A DNA stretch of 64,000 bases from Paenibacillus rigui (GCF_002234615.1 NZ_NMQW01000043.1:26680-90679); one strand, 5' to 3'; positions 7,185 to 16,932 are shown, counted from the stretch's first letter. Numbers and translations: made by a program. Notes: generated by a model not told the origin, from the letters alone.

Positions 7185-8843
7185 GTGTTGGAGAACCCGT
7201 CTGCATCATCTCATTTTATTAAAAACATCGTCATCGAGGATTTAAAATCCGGCAAAGTGGACGAAATCGTCACACGCTTCCCGCCCGAACCGAACGGCTA
7301 TTTGCATATCGGGCACTCCAAATCGATCTGCCTGAACTTCGAGCTGGCCGACGAATTCAAAGGACGCACGAACCTCCGGTTCGATGATACGAACCCGTCC
7401 AAGGAGGATACGGAATTTGTCGAAGCGATCAAAGAGGATGTGCGTTGGCTCGGCTTCGAGTGGGACGGCCTGTTCTTTGCATCAGATTATTTCGAGGAAA
7501 TGTATCAACGCGCGATTTTGCTAATTAAAAAAGGCAAGGCTTATGTCGATGACCTGACTGCCGAGGAAATCCGCCTCACCCGCGGCACCTTGACGCAGCC
7601 GGGCGAGAACAGCCCGCACCGCGAGCGCAGCGTGGAGGAGAATCTGGAGCTGTTCGACCGGATGCGCAAAGGCGAGTTCAAGGACGGCGAAAAGGTGCTG
7701 CGCGCCAAGATCGACATGTCTTCGCCGAACATCAATCTTCGCGATCCCGTGCTGTACCGGATTTCCCATACGACGCACCACAACACAGGGGATCAATGGT
7801 GTATTTATCCGATGTACGACTACGCGCATCCGCTCGGCGATGCGATTGAGGGCGTGACGCACTCTATCTGTACGCTGGAGTTCGAGGACCACCGTCCGCT
7901 GTACGACTGGGTGATCCAGGAGTGCGAGATGGAGGCGCAGCCGAAGCAGTACGAGTTTGCCCGGCTGAACCTAACGAACACGGTGATGAGCAAGCGTTTC
8001 TTGAAGCAGCTGGTCGACGAGAAAATTGTCGATGCGTGGGACGACCCGCGGATGCCGACGATTTCGGGCTTGCGCCGCAAGGGCTTCACGCCGGAGGCGA
8101 TCCGCAACTTTGCGCGTGAAACCGGTGTGGCCCGCAGCTACAGCATTGTGGATGAGCGGATGCTGGAGCATTTTATCCGTGAGGACCTGAAGCTGAAGGT
8201 GCCGCGTACGATGGGCGTGCTGCGTCCGTTGAAGGTGGTCATTACGAATTATCCGGAAGGACAAACCGAAGAGCTGGAGGCGGAGATCAATCCGGAAAAT
8301 CCGGAGATGGGCAGCCGTCAAATTACATTCTCCCGTGAAATTTACATCGAGCGGGACGATTTCATGGAGAACCCGCCGAACAAATATTTCCGTCTGTTCC
8401 CTGGCAATGAGGTCCGCTTGAAAAATGCCTACTTCATCAAGTGCAACGACTTCGTGAAGGATGCCGACGGCAACGTGGTCGAGATTCACTGCACCTACGA
8501 TCCGGAGACGAAGAGTGGCAGCGGCTTCACCGGCCGCAAGGTGAAAGGAACGATCCACTGGGTCGACGCTTCCAATGCGGTGCCTGCGGAATTCCGCTTA
8601 TACGAGCCGCTCATTCTCGATGAACAGCGCGGGGACAGCGACAACTTCCTGGAGCACATCAACCCGAACTCGCTGGAGATCGTTCAAGGGTTCGTCGAGC
8701 CGGGCCTGAAGGATGCGCAACCGCAGGACAAATTCCAGTTTTTCCGTCACGGCTACTTCAATGTAGATCCGAAGCTGACGACAGCGGAGAAGCCGGTGTA
8801 CAACCGGGTGGTTTCCCTGAAAAGCTCTTTTGAAGTCAAGTAA
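7185..8843 (+). CDS. glnS: Glutaminyl-tRNA synthetase
   Basis: Charges tRNA-Gln with glutamine. The class I signature motifs are present: [17 protein letters not shown] near the N-terminus and VMSKRFL as the KMSKS-equivalent around residue 270. The C-terminal anticodon-binding beta-barrels (about 340-545) are complete. From the chosen GTG at 7185 it has 552 residues, usual for bacterial GlnRS. AGAAAGG lies six bases before this GTG and a plausible -10 at 7148-7153 would put transcription start near 7160, making the upstream in-frame ATG at 7164 an unlikely initiator. Most Firmicutes make Gln-tRNA by GatCAB transamidation, so GlnRS marks Paenibacillus-like lineages. Confidence 0.95.
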   Translation: MLENPSASSHFIKNIVIEDLKSGKVDEIVTRFPPEPNGYLHIGHSKSICLNFELADEFKGRTNLRFDDTNPSKEDTEFVEAIKEDVRWLGFEWDGLFFASDYFEEMYQRAILLIKKGKAYVDDLTAEEIRLTRGTLTQPGENSPHRERSVEENLELFDRMRKGEFKDGEKVLRAKIDMSSPNINLRDPVLYRISHTTHHNTGDQWCIYPMYDYAHPLGDAIEGVTHSICTLEFEDHRPLYDWVIQECEMEAQPKQYEFARLNLTNTVMSKRFLKQLVDEKIVDAWDDPRMPTISGLRRKGFTPEAIRNFARETGVARSYSIVDERMLEHFIREDLKLKVPRTMGVLRPLKVVITNYPEGQTEELEAEINPENPEMGSRQITFSREIYIERDDFMENPPNKYFRLFPGNEVRLKNAYFIKCNDFVKDADGNVVEIHCTYDPETKSGSGFTGRKVKGTIHWVDASNAVPAEFRLYEPLILDEQRGDSDNFLEHINPNSLEIVQGFVEPGLKDAQPQDKFQFFRHGYFNVDPKLTTAEKPVYNRVVSLKSSFEVK

Positions 8844-8852
8844 ATCACGCAA

Positions 8853-8882
8853 ATCCTCCGGGATCACCCGGGGGATTTTTTT
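8853..8882 (+). terminator. Rho-independent terminator of glnS
   Basis: ATCCTCCGGG (8853-8862), loop ATCA, CCCGGGGGAT (8867-8876), one G-T pair, then a T-run to 8882. Confidence 0.9.
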
Positions 8883-8892
8883 GTGCTGTGCA

Positions 8893-8930
8893 CAAAAAGA
8901 AAGAGACCCGCAGCAACGGGCTGCGGGTCT
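8893..8930 (-). terminator. Rho-independent terminator, minus strand
   Basis: AGACCCGCAGC (8904-8914) pairs with GCTGCGGGTCT (8920-8930); the minus strand then reads TCTTTCTTTTTG. It most likely ends the leftward kinase/regulator transcript, although the nearest stop codon (9201) is about 270 bp away. Nothing else is recognised between 8931 and 9200. Confidence 0.7.
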
Positions 8931-9200
8931 TAAAAGGTTATATATTAAAAAGGGGGTCGAGTTCTATTATAGGCTCGTTTCCTTAAGGGAAGATGAAGAT
9001 CAGATTACAGTTTCATTACAAACTTGGCCGTTCGTCAGCTGCGATCCTAGGAAAGTCGGGGAGGCCGGAGCTGACATCCAAAGTACATGCGGTTGACCCG
9101 TTGACCGCCGGAATGCAACGCCATGCCGCGTGCTGGAGGCTTGCTGCCCCTGTGCTTGCGGACAGAAGAGAGTATCACCCGAGCCTCGCATGAGTCCCTT

Positions 9201-10373
9201 CTATAGCTCTCCCTCGCTCTGACGACGGTATTCCGTCGGGGTGACGGTGAGCTTCTTGCGGAATACCTGGGTGAAATGCCGCATGTCCTGGTAACCGACC
9301 CGTTCGGCGATATCGGCGATTTTCAGATACGGGTCCCGAAGCAGCTCCTTTGCGCGCTCCATCCGCAGCTGAATGATGTAATCCTTGAAGCCTTGGCCGG
9401 TCTTTTGCTTGAACAGCTGGCTGAAGTAAGCCGGGTTCAGGTACACAATGGACGCCACCTTCTCGAGGGACAATTCCTCCTGATAGTGGGTGCGAATATA
9501 TTGAAGCGCCACCTCAATGGAGCTTTCGTTGCGATGCTCATACAGGTTGCCCGGCGCCGCGCTGCCGCACTGCTTCAGCTTCTTCACTTCGTTCGGGATG
9601 CTTTGAAAATCATGCAGCAGGCCGCTTGCCGCCAGATGAAACGGAATTTTCAAATATTGATTCAAATGGCTGCGCAGCTCCACCAGGAAGCAGTCCAAGC
9701 CGGTCCCTTCCTGGAGCGTAACAAGTCCCAGCAAGCTGTGGCTCTCGAAGCTCGCTACGAAGCCGCGCCCCTTCTGCTCAATCAGCTCGGAGAGCACGTT
9801 GTCGACGATAAAATGCTCCAGATGAATGGGCGTCTCGCTCTCCAAGCGAACCATCACGAGATAAAACTCAGCATGGCTCTCCATCTCGGATACCATATCG
9901 AATCGGCCGATGTCGAGCCCGGATGCCCAGCGCTGGAACACCGCCTCGCGCAAATATTTGAGGTTCGAGCGGAGCACCTGATTCTCCATCGTCAGACGGC
10001 TTTCCCGCTGCAGCTCACTTGCAAGCGAATCGATCAGCTTGATCAGCTTCTCCTTCCCGATCGGCTTCAGCAAATAATCCTTTGCGCCAAGCCGCATCGC
10101 CTCCTGCGCATAAGCAAATTCGGAGTATGCGGAGATGACGATCCATTTCACGTGCGGATGCCTGCGGCGGGTCAGCTTCATCAGTTCAAGTCCGGTCATG
10201 CCCGGCATCAAGATATCCGTAAACACGATATCAATGTGTTCGTTACGAAGCGTATCAATTGCCTCCTCCGGGGAAGCCGCCGTCCAAATGCGCACCTCCG
10301 GATAGGAGGTATGGATCGTCCGGCGGACCCCTTCGCGGATGATCTTCTCATCATCGACCACCAGAATGTTCAT
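9201..10373 (-). CDS. YesN-type response regulator (REC plus AraC HTH)
   Basis: A 390-residue transcription factor. The N-terminal receiver domain (1-120) has the acidic pair in ILVVDDEK, phospho-acceptor Asp in DIVFTDILMPGMTG, Thr/Ser in WIVISAYSEF and Lys in DYLLKPIGK. The middle (about 130-285) is an ill-conserved linker. The C-terminal AraC domain (about 290-388) ends with the signature IADIAERVGYQDMRHFTQVFRK. Its ATG overlaps the stop codon of the upstream kinase gene (ATGA), so the two are translationally coupled. It presumably activates the adjacent sugar ABC genes at 12.5-15.8 kb. Confidence 0.93.
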   Translation of the reverse strand: MNILVVDDEKIIREGVRRTIHTSYPEVRIWTAASPEEAIDTLRNEHIDIVFTDILMPGMTGLELMKLTRRRHPHVKWIVISAYSEFAYAQEAMRLGAKDYLLKPIGKEKLIKLIDSLASELQRESRLTMENQVLRSNLKYLREAVFQRWASGLDIGRFDMVSEMESHAEFYLVMVRLESETPIHLEHFIVDNVLSELIEQKGRGFVASFESHSLLGLVTLQEGTGLDCFLVELRSHLNQYLKIPFHLAASGLLHDFQSIPNEVKKLKQCGSAAPGNLYEHRNESSIEVALQYIRTHYQEELSLEKVASIVYLNPAYFSQLFKQKTGQGFKDYIIQLRMERAKELLRDPYLKIADIAERVGYQDMRHFTQVFRKKLTVTPTEYRRQSEGEL

Positions 10374-12292
10374 GAGGTTCCCGTCTCCCTTCTGTTCCAT
10401 GACCCGCTCTGCGAAGGTACGGATATGCAGATGACCGTCCCCCGGCCCTGCTCGCTGCGGACGTCGAGCCCGTAGCCTTCGCCGAACATCAGCTGCAACC
10501 GGCGGTGCACGTTTTGCAGCCCGATGCCCTGCCGCAGCCGGGCGGCGGCATCGCCCGGCTCAGCCGTGGCTGCGGCTGCCGCCGAAGCTGCCGGCCTGTC
10601 GGCAGCTTCGGATTGCCCTGCCGCTGTCGCGGCCGTCCCCGGCGCAGCCGAAGCCTCCGCGGCAGCGGGAGCATCGCCGGCGGAGACCAGCGACGCCTGC
10701 AGCCGGGCGAGCGCAGCCGCGTCCATGCCCGGCCCGTTGTCTTCGATATACAGGCGCAGCCGGATATCGTCGGCCTGCGCGTATACCCGCAGCAGACCGG
10801 CCTCCTGCCTCCGCTCCAGCCCATGCTTCACGGCGTTTTCGATGATGGGCTGGAGCGTCATTTTGGGAAGCCGTATGCGCTGCCACTGGGCTTCCACCTG
10901 GATATCCACCTGCAGCCTGCCGTCCAGACGCAGCTGGATGATGGTCAAATAATGCTGGATTTGCTCCAGCTCCTCCTCCAGCGTTACGACCGAGTTTGCC
11001 TCCCAGTGCGAGCTGTAGCGGAACATATTCGACAGCGCCAGCACGACGGAGCCCAGCTTATCCTGCTCCTGCTCATCGAGCATCCAATAAATCATATCCA
11101 AGGTATTATATAGGAAATGCGGGTTGACCTGCGACTGCAGCGCCTGCAGCTGTGCGTTCTTTTCGCTCGTCGATACCGATTTGACGCGCTCGATCAGTTC
11201 ATCCATCCGCCCAACCATTTGGTTGAACGAGGATACCAGGCTGTTAATCTCCTCATATGAATTCACGGTCACCGGACCGCCGCGGAAATTTCCCATCTCC
11301 ACCTGCTTCATCTCTTGAATGAGCCGCTTGAGCGGGGAAGCGAAGGACTTCGATACGAGCGTCGCCAATACGGTCGAAACGACGACCAGTATCGAGCCGA
11401 CCACAAGCAAATACTGCTTCATCCGGTCCAGCTCTACATTCAGGTCCGCCTCCGGCGTGATGCTGATGAACTGCCAATCCGCAAGCGATGGGCGGGAGCC
11501 GACGATCATATAGCCTCCCTGCTCCTCAACCAGCACCTCGTGCTCCTGAAGCAGTCGCAGCTTTCTATCCAGCTCATGAATCAGCTGAGGCTCCTCCCGG
11601 CTCGCCGCCATGACCTCTCCGTCCGCGGACAGCATGTAAACCTCGCTGCGCGCCCCGAGCTGAAGGTTCGACAAGGCCGCCAAAATTTGCTGCGGATTCG
11701 TCTCGACGAGCACCATGCCGACCGGCTGATGCGTATGGAGATCGTACATTTGCCGGCCGAACGCAAATACGGCCCGCGACTCATTCTGGTCGATGACCGA
11801 ATGCTCATGCACGCCGAGCCAGACGAGCTCTCCCGTCGAGACGCTCACCTTCCGGTACCAATCCGACTGCTGGAAGCCCGGATCGATAACGCTCATATAG
11901 TTGCCGTAGCTGTAAGGCGTGCCGCTCTTGGAGACGACATGGATCCCGATAATATCCTCCCGGGAGTAGTAATTCGCTCCGAGAATATTGACGATCGACC
12001 GCTCGTTAATAGCCCGTACCGCAGGATCCTTGAGCGTATCGTCCGGAAGCAGCCGCTGCAAATCGAAATTCCCCGTCACCGACTTGGTGAGCGTGTCGTA
12101 TCCACCCAACAACAGATCGAACAGCTCGCTTGTCTGGTAGACGTTTTTTTGCGCAATATCACTGATTTTCTGGTGAACCTGATCGGTAGACCGCTTATAA
12201 TAAAGCCCGCTGACAATAATCAGCAGGCTCAGCATGCAAACGAGAAATAAAATAAACAACCGACTATAGATGGAATGAAAGCCGCGCCGCAC
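10370..12292 (-). CDS. YesM-type sensor histidine kinase with Ala-rich insertion
   Basis: A 640-residue membrane kinase. GTG at 12292 is preferred (GAAAGGGG ten bases upstream); an in-frame TTG at 12334 lacks a site. Order: transmembrane segment (about 10-32), extracellular Cache-like sensor (about 35-285), second transmembrane segment, HAMP (about 310-365), phospho-acceptor His in QVNPHFLYNTLDMIYWML, then the ATPase domain with N-box IIENAVKHGL and G-box DNGPGMD. Residues 537-584 (10541-10684) are a very Ala-rich insert between the G1 box and the GIGLQNVHRRL G2 box, in the ATP-lid position. The family normally has only a short lid here. Likely senses an oligosaccharide or its loaded binding protein. 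Confidence 0.9.
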   Translation of the reverse strand: MRRGFHSIYSRLFILFLVCMLSLLIIVSGLYYKRSTDQVHQKISDIAQKNVYQTSELFDLLLGGYDTLTKSVTGNFDLQRLLPDDTLKDPAVRAINERSIVNILGANYYSREDIIGIHVVSKSGTPYSYGNYMSVIDPGFQQSDWYRKVSVSTGELVWLGVHEHSVIDQNESRAVFAFGRQMYDLHTHQPVGMVLVETNPQQILAALSNLQLGARSEVYMLSADGEVMAASREEPQLIHELDRKLRLLQEHEVLVEEQGGYMIVGSRPSLADWQFISITPEADLNVELDRMKQYLLVVGSILVVVSTVLATLVSKSFASPLKRLIQEMKQVEMGNFRGGPVTVNSYEEINSLVSSFNQMVGRMDELIERVKSVSTSEKNAQLQALQSQVNPHFLYNTLDMIYWMLDEQEQDKLGSVVLALSNMFRYSSHWEANSVVTLEEELEQIQHYLTIIQLRLDGRLQVDIQVEAQWQRIRLPKMTLQPIIENAVKHGLERRQEAGLLRVYAQADDIRLRLYIEDNGPGMDAAALARLQASLVSAGDAPAAAEASAAPGTAATAAGQSEAADRPAASAAAAATAEPGDAAARLRQGIGLQNVHRRLQLMFGEGYGLDVRSEQGRGTVICISVPSQSGSWNRRETGTS

Positions 12293-12531
12293 GTTTCCCG
12301 AACCCCTTTCGTCCTGCCTGTCCCTACTATACAATAACGACGGACGATTGGCACTCGCATTTTCCTGGGTCAGCCCGCAAGCGACGAACCCAGTACTACG
12401 AATAGTCTGTTAACCATGCGGATACGCAGGACAGACAGCCTACCGGCGGATGGCATGTAGCTGCCTGCCGCCATGTAGCACCGCTATCGATCGCCCCGAC
12501 AGGAGCTGTTCGGTTGAGAAGCAGCCGGCAC

Positions 12532-13416
12532 TTAGCCTTTGACCGCTCCGGCGACCATGCCCTTCGTTATTTTTTCCGACAAGACGAAATAAATCAGCAT
12601 GACCGGCAGGGCCCCCAGCACCAGGAACGCCCCGATCGCTCCGTAATTGACCGAATACTGGCTGACGAAGCTGTATACGCCGAACGGCAGCGTCTTCAGG
12701 CTTTGCGAAGAGATGAAGGTCGAGGCCATAATGTACTCGTTCCAGATCGAGATGAACGTCAAAATGCTGACCGTCATGATCGGCGGTATGGAAATCGGAA
12801 GTATAATGCTGCGGAAGGTCCGGTAAATGCTCGCGCCATCCATCACCGCCGACTCCTCAATCTCCAGCGGAATCGTCCGCATGAAGCCTGACAGCACGAA
12901 CACGGCAAGCGGTGTCGAGAACGAAATGTAAGGCAGTATTAGGGCCAAATAGGTGTTCAAGATGCCCAGGTTTTTAAAAATAATCATTAACGGCAGCAGT
13001 GTGGCCTGCAAGGGAATCATGATGCCCACGAGAAAGACCAGCATCACCACGGAGCTGTATTTGAACCGGAACCGGGTGATGGCATAGGCGACCATCGAAC
13101 ACAGCACGATGACGACAGCCATTGTCGAGGCTGTGACGAGGAAGCTGTTGAACAAATATTTCAAATACGTTCCCGCGACGTAGGCGTCCTTGTAATTCAT
13201 CCATTGCGGCGAATGCGGCAGCGAGAAGAAGCTTCCCGACAGGATCTCCTCATTCGTTTTGAGCGAGTAGATGATAAGCCAGAATAAGGGATACACCTGT
13301 GTCACGAACAGCACGGACAGGAAGGTGATCACCAGTCCCTTGCCTCTCGTTCGGCCGGCTCTCCGCCGCGGTACGGTTTGAGTCGGAGCGGTAATTACAC
13401 CGGGTACTGCACTCAT
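12532..13416 (-). CDS. CUT1 sugar ABC transporter permease (MalG/UgpE-like)
   Basis: A 294-residue inner component of a carbohydrate importer with six hydrophobic segments. ATG at 13416 has AAAGGAGAG six bases upstream. The cytoplasmic coupling (EAA) loop is visible as EIEESAVMDGASIYRTFRSIILPISIPPI in pieces EIEESAVMDGAS and IYRTFRSIILPIS. The C-terminus KGMVAGAVKG is typical of this subfamily. It follows its partner permease by 22 bp and ends the transporter part of locus 1. No ATPase gene is adjacent. Confidence 0.92.
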   Translation of the reverse strand: MSAVPGVITAPTQTVPRRRAGRTRGKGLVITFLSVLFVTQVYPLFWLIIYSLKTNEEILSGSFFSLPHSPQWMNYKDAYVAGTYLKYLFNSFLVTASTMAVVIVLCSMVAYAITRFRFKYSSVVMLVFLVGIMIPLQATLLPLMIIFKNLGILNTYLALILPYISFSTPLAVFVLSGFMRTIPLEIEESAVMDGASIYRTFRSIILPISIPPIMTVSILTFISIWNEYIMASTFISSQSLKTLPFGVYSFVSQYSVNYGAIGAFLVLGALPVMLIYFVLSEKITKGMVAGAVKG

Positions 13417-13438
13417 GTAGATCTCTCCTTTGTCTTTC

Positions 13439-14329
13439 TTAAGAAAATTTGTCCTCCAGCTTGCGGAACACGGCATTGAGCACAATCGTTACCGCCAGAC
13501 ATTCCAGCACAAGGAACGATGCCATGGCGCTTCCGTAGCCGTATCTCATGGAGAGGAACGACATGTTGTACATATGGGTGGAGATCACGTCTGTAGCATG
13601 CGCCGGACCGCCTCCGGTCATCACCATAATCATATCGAACGCTTGAAGCGAGCCGATGACGGATAATACAATCGATATTTTAAAAATCGGCAAAACCATT
13701 GGCAGTGTGATGTACCTGTCGGCGGTCAGCCCTTCGGCCCCGTCAATTTTTGCCGCTTCATAAATTTCGGAAGGAATGTTTTGAATGCCTGTAAATTGGA
13801 TGAGCACATGGTACCCCAAATACTGCCACAAGGAAACGAAGAACAGCGCGAAGATCGCCACCTTCGGGTCGGTCAGCCATGGCTTGGTCCAATGCTCCAG
13901 ACCGACGGCCATTAGCAGCTGATTCAGCATGCCGCCGAGCGAGGCGGGGTTGTAGATCGTTTTCCACAGCTGGCCGATGACAACGACCGATAAAATGACC
14001 GGTAAAAAGTAGCTGGAAACAAGAAAATTCGGCTTACGCACATAACGGCTGATGAGAATAGCTACGAACAAAGCGAACGGAATCTCCGCCATGGAAAATA
14101 AAGCGAACAACAGCGTCCTGCCTACGGATGGCCAGAACACCGGGTCTTTCGTAAACAGCTCTTTGAAATTGTTAAGTCCGATGAAGCTCGACTTGCCGAT
14201 CCCGTTCCAATCCAGCATGGAGGTATAGAACGATACCAGGATGGGAATGAACACAAGCAGGATATAGAGCAGCAGACAAGGAAGCACAAACAGAGCAATC
14301 GTTCGCTTCGGGACTTTTAAAGCATTCAC
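13439..14329 (-). CDS. CUT1 sugar ABC transporter permease (MalF/UgpA-like)
   Basis: A 296-residue membrane protein with six predicted segments, beginning IALFVLPCLLLYILLVFIP. The coupling loop reads IPSEIYEAAKIDGAEGLTAD, the standard EAA motif that contacts the ATPase. Start at 14329 with GGAGGCGG upstream. It lies between the binding-protein gene and the second permease, all leftward. Substrate is probably a di- or oligosaccharide, by family only. Confidence 0.92.
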   Translation of the reverse strand: MNALKVPKRTIALFVLPCLLLYILLVFIPILVSFYTSMLDWNGIGKSSFIGLNNFKELFTKDPVFWPSVGRTLLFALFSMAEIPFALFVAILISRYVRKPNFLVSSYFLPVILSVVVIGQLWKTIYNPASLGGMLNQLLMAVGLEHWTKPWLTDPKVAIFALFFVSLWQYLGYHVLIQFTGIQNIPSEIYEAAKIDGAEGLTADRYITLPMVLPIFKISIVLSVIGSLQAFDMIMVMTGGGPAHATDVISTHMYNMSFLSMRYGYGSAMASFLVLECLAVTIVLNAVFRKLEDKFS

Positions 14330-14345
14330 TGTGAACCGCCTCCAG

Positions 14346-14418
14346 AAAAAAAAGTCGAAGGGAACCGGTGACCCGGTCCAACCTGTACATCCAGGCCAGC
14401 AAGCCCCGTTTCCCTTCG
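14346..14418 (-). terminator. Intercistronic hairpin with T-run (probable attenuator)
   Basis: CGAAGGGAA (14356-14364) pairs with TTCCCTTCG (14410-14418) around a roughly 45-nt loop that can fold further. On the minus strand the stem is followed by AC and eight T residues. It lies between the binding-protein gene and the permeases, where partial termination would raise the binding protein relative to the permeases. Confidence 0.55.
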
Positions 14419-14431
14419 TGAAAATAACCGT

Positions 14432-15778
14432 TTACTTATTATTCGTTTCGAAAGCGGCCTGATGCTCCTTCGCCACGTCCTTCGGATCTTTCTTCTGTAC
14501 GAACAGATTTTGAATACTGGTCAAGTGCACTTGCGCTGTGCCCGGGTTCATCGTGTTATCGAAGGCGAGGTCGCCGCCCTGAACATTTTTGAACAAATCC
14601 ATAACCTGCATAGCCAGATCGGAATAGCCTGCGGCTTTGAGATCGCCCTCAACCTTCTGTGCAACGCCGACCGCGTTATGCAATTCAAACGAAACCTTCG
14701 GGAAGCTCACCATGAAATAGTTCAGGAAGTCCTTCGTTTCCTTCAAATGCTTGCTGTTTGCCGAAATCGCAAAGCCGCTGCCCGGAGCCAGCATGAATTG
14801 ATCCGGATTGCCTTTGCCGCCGACCGTCGGGAATTTGAATGCGCCGATCTTGCCTTTGACCGAGGAATCATCGATGCTGCCCGTTGCCCAGGTCCCCATG
14901 TAGTACATAGCCGCTTTGCCTGTCTTGAACAGGTTCTCCCCTGCCGTCAGGTCGAAGGAAGTGGCTCCCTCCTGGAATGCGCCGGCCTGCACCAAATCCT
15001 GCAGCTTGGAAACGGCTTCGACGAACGCCGGGTCCTCGAACGTTTTCTTCTTATCCTGTACGTCCTTCAAGAAATTAGGGCCGTTGTTCGTTCTCAGCAC
15101 CATGTTCATAAACAGGAAGGAGCCGGTCCACGTATCTTTCTCCGGAATCGCCATTGGGATGATGCCTTTGGCTTTAAGCTTCTTCGCCGCCTCCACCATG
15201 TCCTCGAACGTCTTCGGCACTTCAACGCCCGCTTGGCTGAACAGCTCCTTGTTGTAATACACAACGCCGATATTGTTCCCGTCCGGCAGCGCATACACGT
15301 TATTGTTAAAGGTATAATAATCGAGAATGCCTTTTTGGAACGTATCCTTCAAGCCGTTCTGGTCAAGCATATCGTTAAGCGGAGCCAGCAGGCCTGCATC
15401 CACGAAGGGCTTCATTTGAGCACTTGGGTTGACGATCGTAATGTCCGGCACTTCTTTGGACGCCGCTTGAGTTTTCAGCTTCATTTTTTGCTGGTCGGTA
15501 TTCAGAGAATCAAGCTCGATCTTGATGTTCGGGTGTGCCGCCATATAATCGGCGACGATTTTTTTCATCACTTTGTTGTTGGGAGCGGTCGGGTCCGGAT
15601 AAATGTTCTGGAACGTAATTGTCACGGCACCCTGCTTATCTTTATCCTTCGAGGCATCACCTGCTGCGCCGTTCGGCGAGGCGCTTCCGTTCGTGGAGCC
15701 GGTACCGCCTCCACAGGCCGCGAGACCGAATACCATCGTACCTGCCAACGCCAGATGAACCAAGCGATTTGTTTTCAT
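14432..15778 (-). CDS. Sugar ABC transporter substrate-binding lipoprotein
   Basis: A 448-residue extracellular solute-binding protein (family 1). ATG at 15778 follows an AGGGGGAAGCAAGGA tract. The signal peptide ends in the lipobox LAAC (Cys about residue 21), followed by the Gly/Ser-rich linker GGGTGSTNGSASPNG. The mature part has the alternating two-lobe pattern, including ALPDGNNIGVVYYNKELF and the C-terminal TSIQNLF. It is first in the leftward locus 1 operon, behind the promoter at 15822-15849, and hands sugar to the two permeases that follow. Confidence 0.92.
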   Translation of the reverse strand: MKTNRLVHLALAGTMVFGLAACGGGTGSTNGSASPNGAAGDASKDKDKQGAVTITFQNIYPDPTAPNNKVMKKIVADYMAAHPNIKIELDSLNTDQQKMKLKTQAASKEVPDITIVNPSAQMKPFVDAGLLAPLNDMLDQNGLKDTFQKGILDYYTFNNNVYALPDGNNIGVVYYNKELFSQAGVEVPKTFEDMVEAAKKLKAKGIIPMAIPEKDTWTGSFLFMNMVLRTNNGPNFLKDVQDKKKTFEDPAFVEAVSKLQDLVQAGAFQEGATSFDLTAGENLFKTGKAAMYYMGTWATGSIDDSSVKGKIGAFKFPTVGGKGNPDQFMLAPGSGFAISANSKHLKETKDFLNYFMVSFPKVSFELHNAVGVAQKVEGDLKAAGYSDLAMQVMDLFKNVQGGDLAFDNTMNPGTAQVHLTSIQNLFVQKKDPKDVAKEHQAAFETNNK

Positions 15779-15821
15779 TTCCTTGCTTCCCCCTCGTGTA
15801 TCGTTGTTCTCAATCACAAGT

Positions 15822-15849
15822 TTATTATGCTATAGGGAGACCCTTTCAA
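15822..15849 (-). promoter_or_regulatory. Probable sigma-A promoter of sugar locus 1
   Basis: On the minus strand TTGAAA (15844-15849), a 16-bp spacer and TAATAA (15822-15827) precede the binding-protein start by about 45 bp. Confidence 0.5.
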
Positions 15850-16003
15850 CAATGAAGAAACTTAAGGGATTAGGTTTGTTTTTTCTATGTCGGCTTCAGT
15901 CTGCCCGCCCATGATGCGAACAGCGGCACGCCTATTGCCTGACAGGCAATTTGTGAAAAGATTGCATTGACTCCGGCTTCCGGTCATGTTAACATTTATT
16001 TAA

Positions 16004-16018
16004 AGTAACTAACTTACT
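16004..16018. promoter_or_regulatory. Possible operator before the dioxygenase gene
   Basis: AGTAA-CTAAC-TTACT is an inverted repeat with a 5-nt centre inside an AT-rich tract 84 bp before the start at 16102. Quinone-sensing HxlR-type regulators of ring-cleavage dioxygenases in Bacillus use similar TACT/AGTA repeats. The assignment is inference. Confidence 0.3.
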
Positions 16019-16101
16019 AATTACAATTAATCGTGATAGAGCAGGGTCACAGCAGAAGCCAGTTCCTTCTGTGCCCGCTTATACCTGGGAGGATGTTGAT
16101 C

Positions 16102-16875
16102 ATGGGAGCATCATATTTTATCGGCCACGGATCGCCTATGCTGGCGATTCAGGATATTCCTTACACCCGCGAGCTGCGGAAGCTTGGAGCATCGCTCGGC
16201 AAGCCGGAAGCGGTCGTCGTCTTTACCGCCCACTGGACGACGCGCGAGCTGTCCGTGACGTCGACAGACGACGTCTACGAAACAATCTATGACTTCGGCG
16301 GCTTCCCGGACGAGCTGTTCCGGGTCGTCTATCCGGCCCGCGGCTCCAGGAAGCTGGCCGGCGAGGTCATCGACCTCTTCGCCGCGGCAGGCTTGTCCGC
16401 GCGGCCGAACGAGGTGCGCGGCCTCGACCACGGCGTGTGGGTGCTGCTGCGCCACCTGTTCCCCGACGCGGACGTGCCGGTCATCGCCGTCTCGGTGAAC
16501 CCGCTGCTGCCGCCGGAGCAGCAGTACAAGATCGGGCAGGCGCTCGCCCCGCTGCTCGAGCGCGATATCGTTGTGATCGGCAGCGGCGCGACGATCCACA
16601 ACTTCCGCGAGATGAACTTTCACGCGGAGAATCAGGCGGATGCCTGGGCGAAGGAGTTCGACGACTGGCTGATCGGGCATCTGCAAGCGTGGGACACCGA
16701 TTCCCTGTTCGACTACCGGAAGCAGGCCCCTCACGCCGTACGGGCGACGCCGGACTACGAGCATTTTCTCCCGCTATTCCTTGCGATGGGCGCCGGGGAC
16801 AAGCAGCGCCGGATGGAGCTGCTGACACAAATTTATTTGTATGGCTCTCTGAGCCATTTGATTGTGAAGTTCTAA
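16102..16875 (+). CDS. LigB-superfamily extradiol ring-cleavage dioxygenase (YgiD/DODA-like)
   Basis: A 257-residue enzyme. ATG at 16102 has GGGAGG nine bases upstream. Metal-site histidines expected for class III extradiol dioxygenases are present in FIGHGSPML, FTAHWTTRE, LDHGVWVLL and GATIHNFREM. Members cleave catechol-type rings with Fe(II) or Zn(II), for example L-DOPA 4,5-dioxygenase or E. coli YgiD. The physiological substrate is unknown; detoxification of catechols is common for such solitary genes. Single-gene unit with the terminator at 16933. A GC-rich hairpin (GCGCCCC/GGGGCGC, about 16894-16914) also follows the stop. Confidence 0.9.
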   Translation: MGASYFIGHGSPMLAIQDIPYTRELRKLGASLGKPEAVVVFTAHWTTRELSVTSTDDVYETIYDFGGFPDELFRVVYPARGSRKLAGEVIDLFAAAGLSARPNEVRGLDHGVWVLLRHLFPDADVPVIAVSVNPLLPPEQQYKIGQALAPLLERDIVVIGSGATIHNFREMNFHAENQADAWAKEFDDWLIGHLQAWDTDSLFDYRKQAPHAVRATPDYEHFLPLFLAMGAGDKQRRMELLTQIYLYGSLSHLIVKF

Positions 16876-16932
16876 TGTGGCTGACCGCCATGAAGCGCCC
16901 CGGTGTGCGGGGCGCTGCGGGCGGCGCGAATG

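Noticed and set aside
12293..12334. TTG at 12334 as the start of the locus 1 kinase
   Set aside because: There is no ribosome site before it. GTG at 12292 has GAAAGGGG at good spacing and directly precedes the membrane helix.
14462..15835. Long open frame on the plus strand opposite the locus 1 binding-protein gene
   Set aside because: It is antisense to a clear solute-binding lipoprotein, has no ribosome site and no recognisable domain; high GC explains the open frame.
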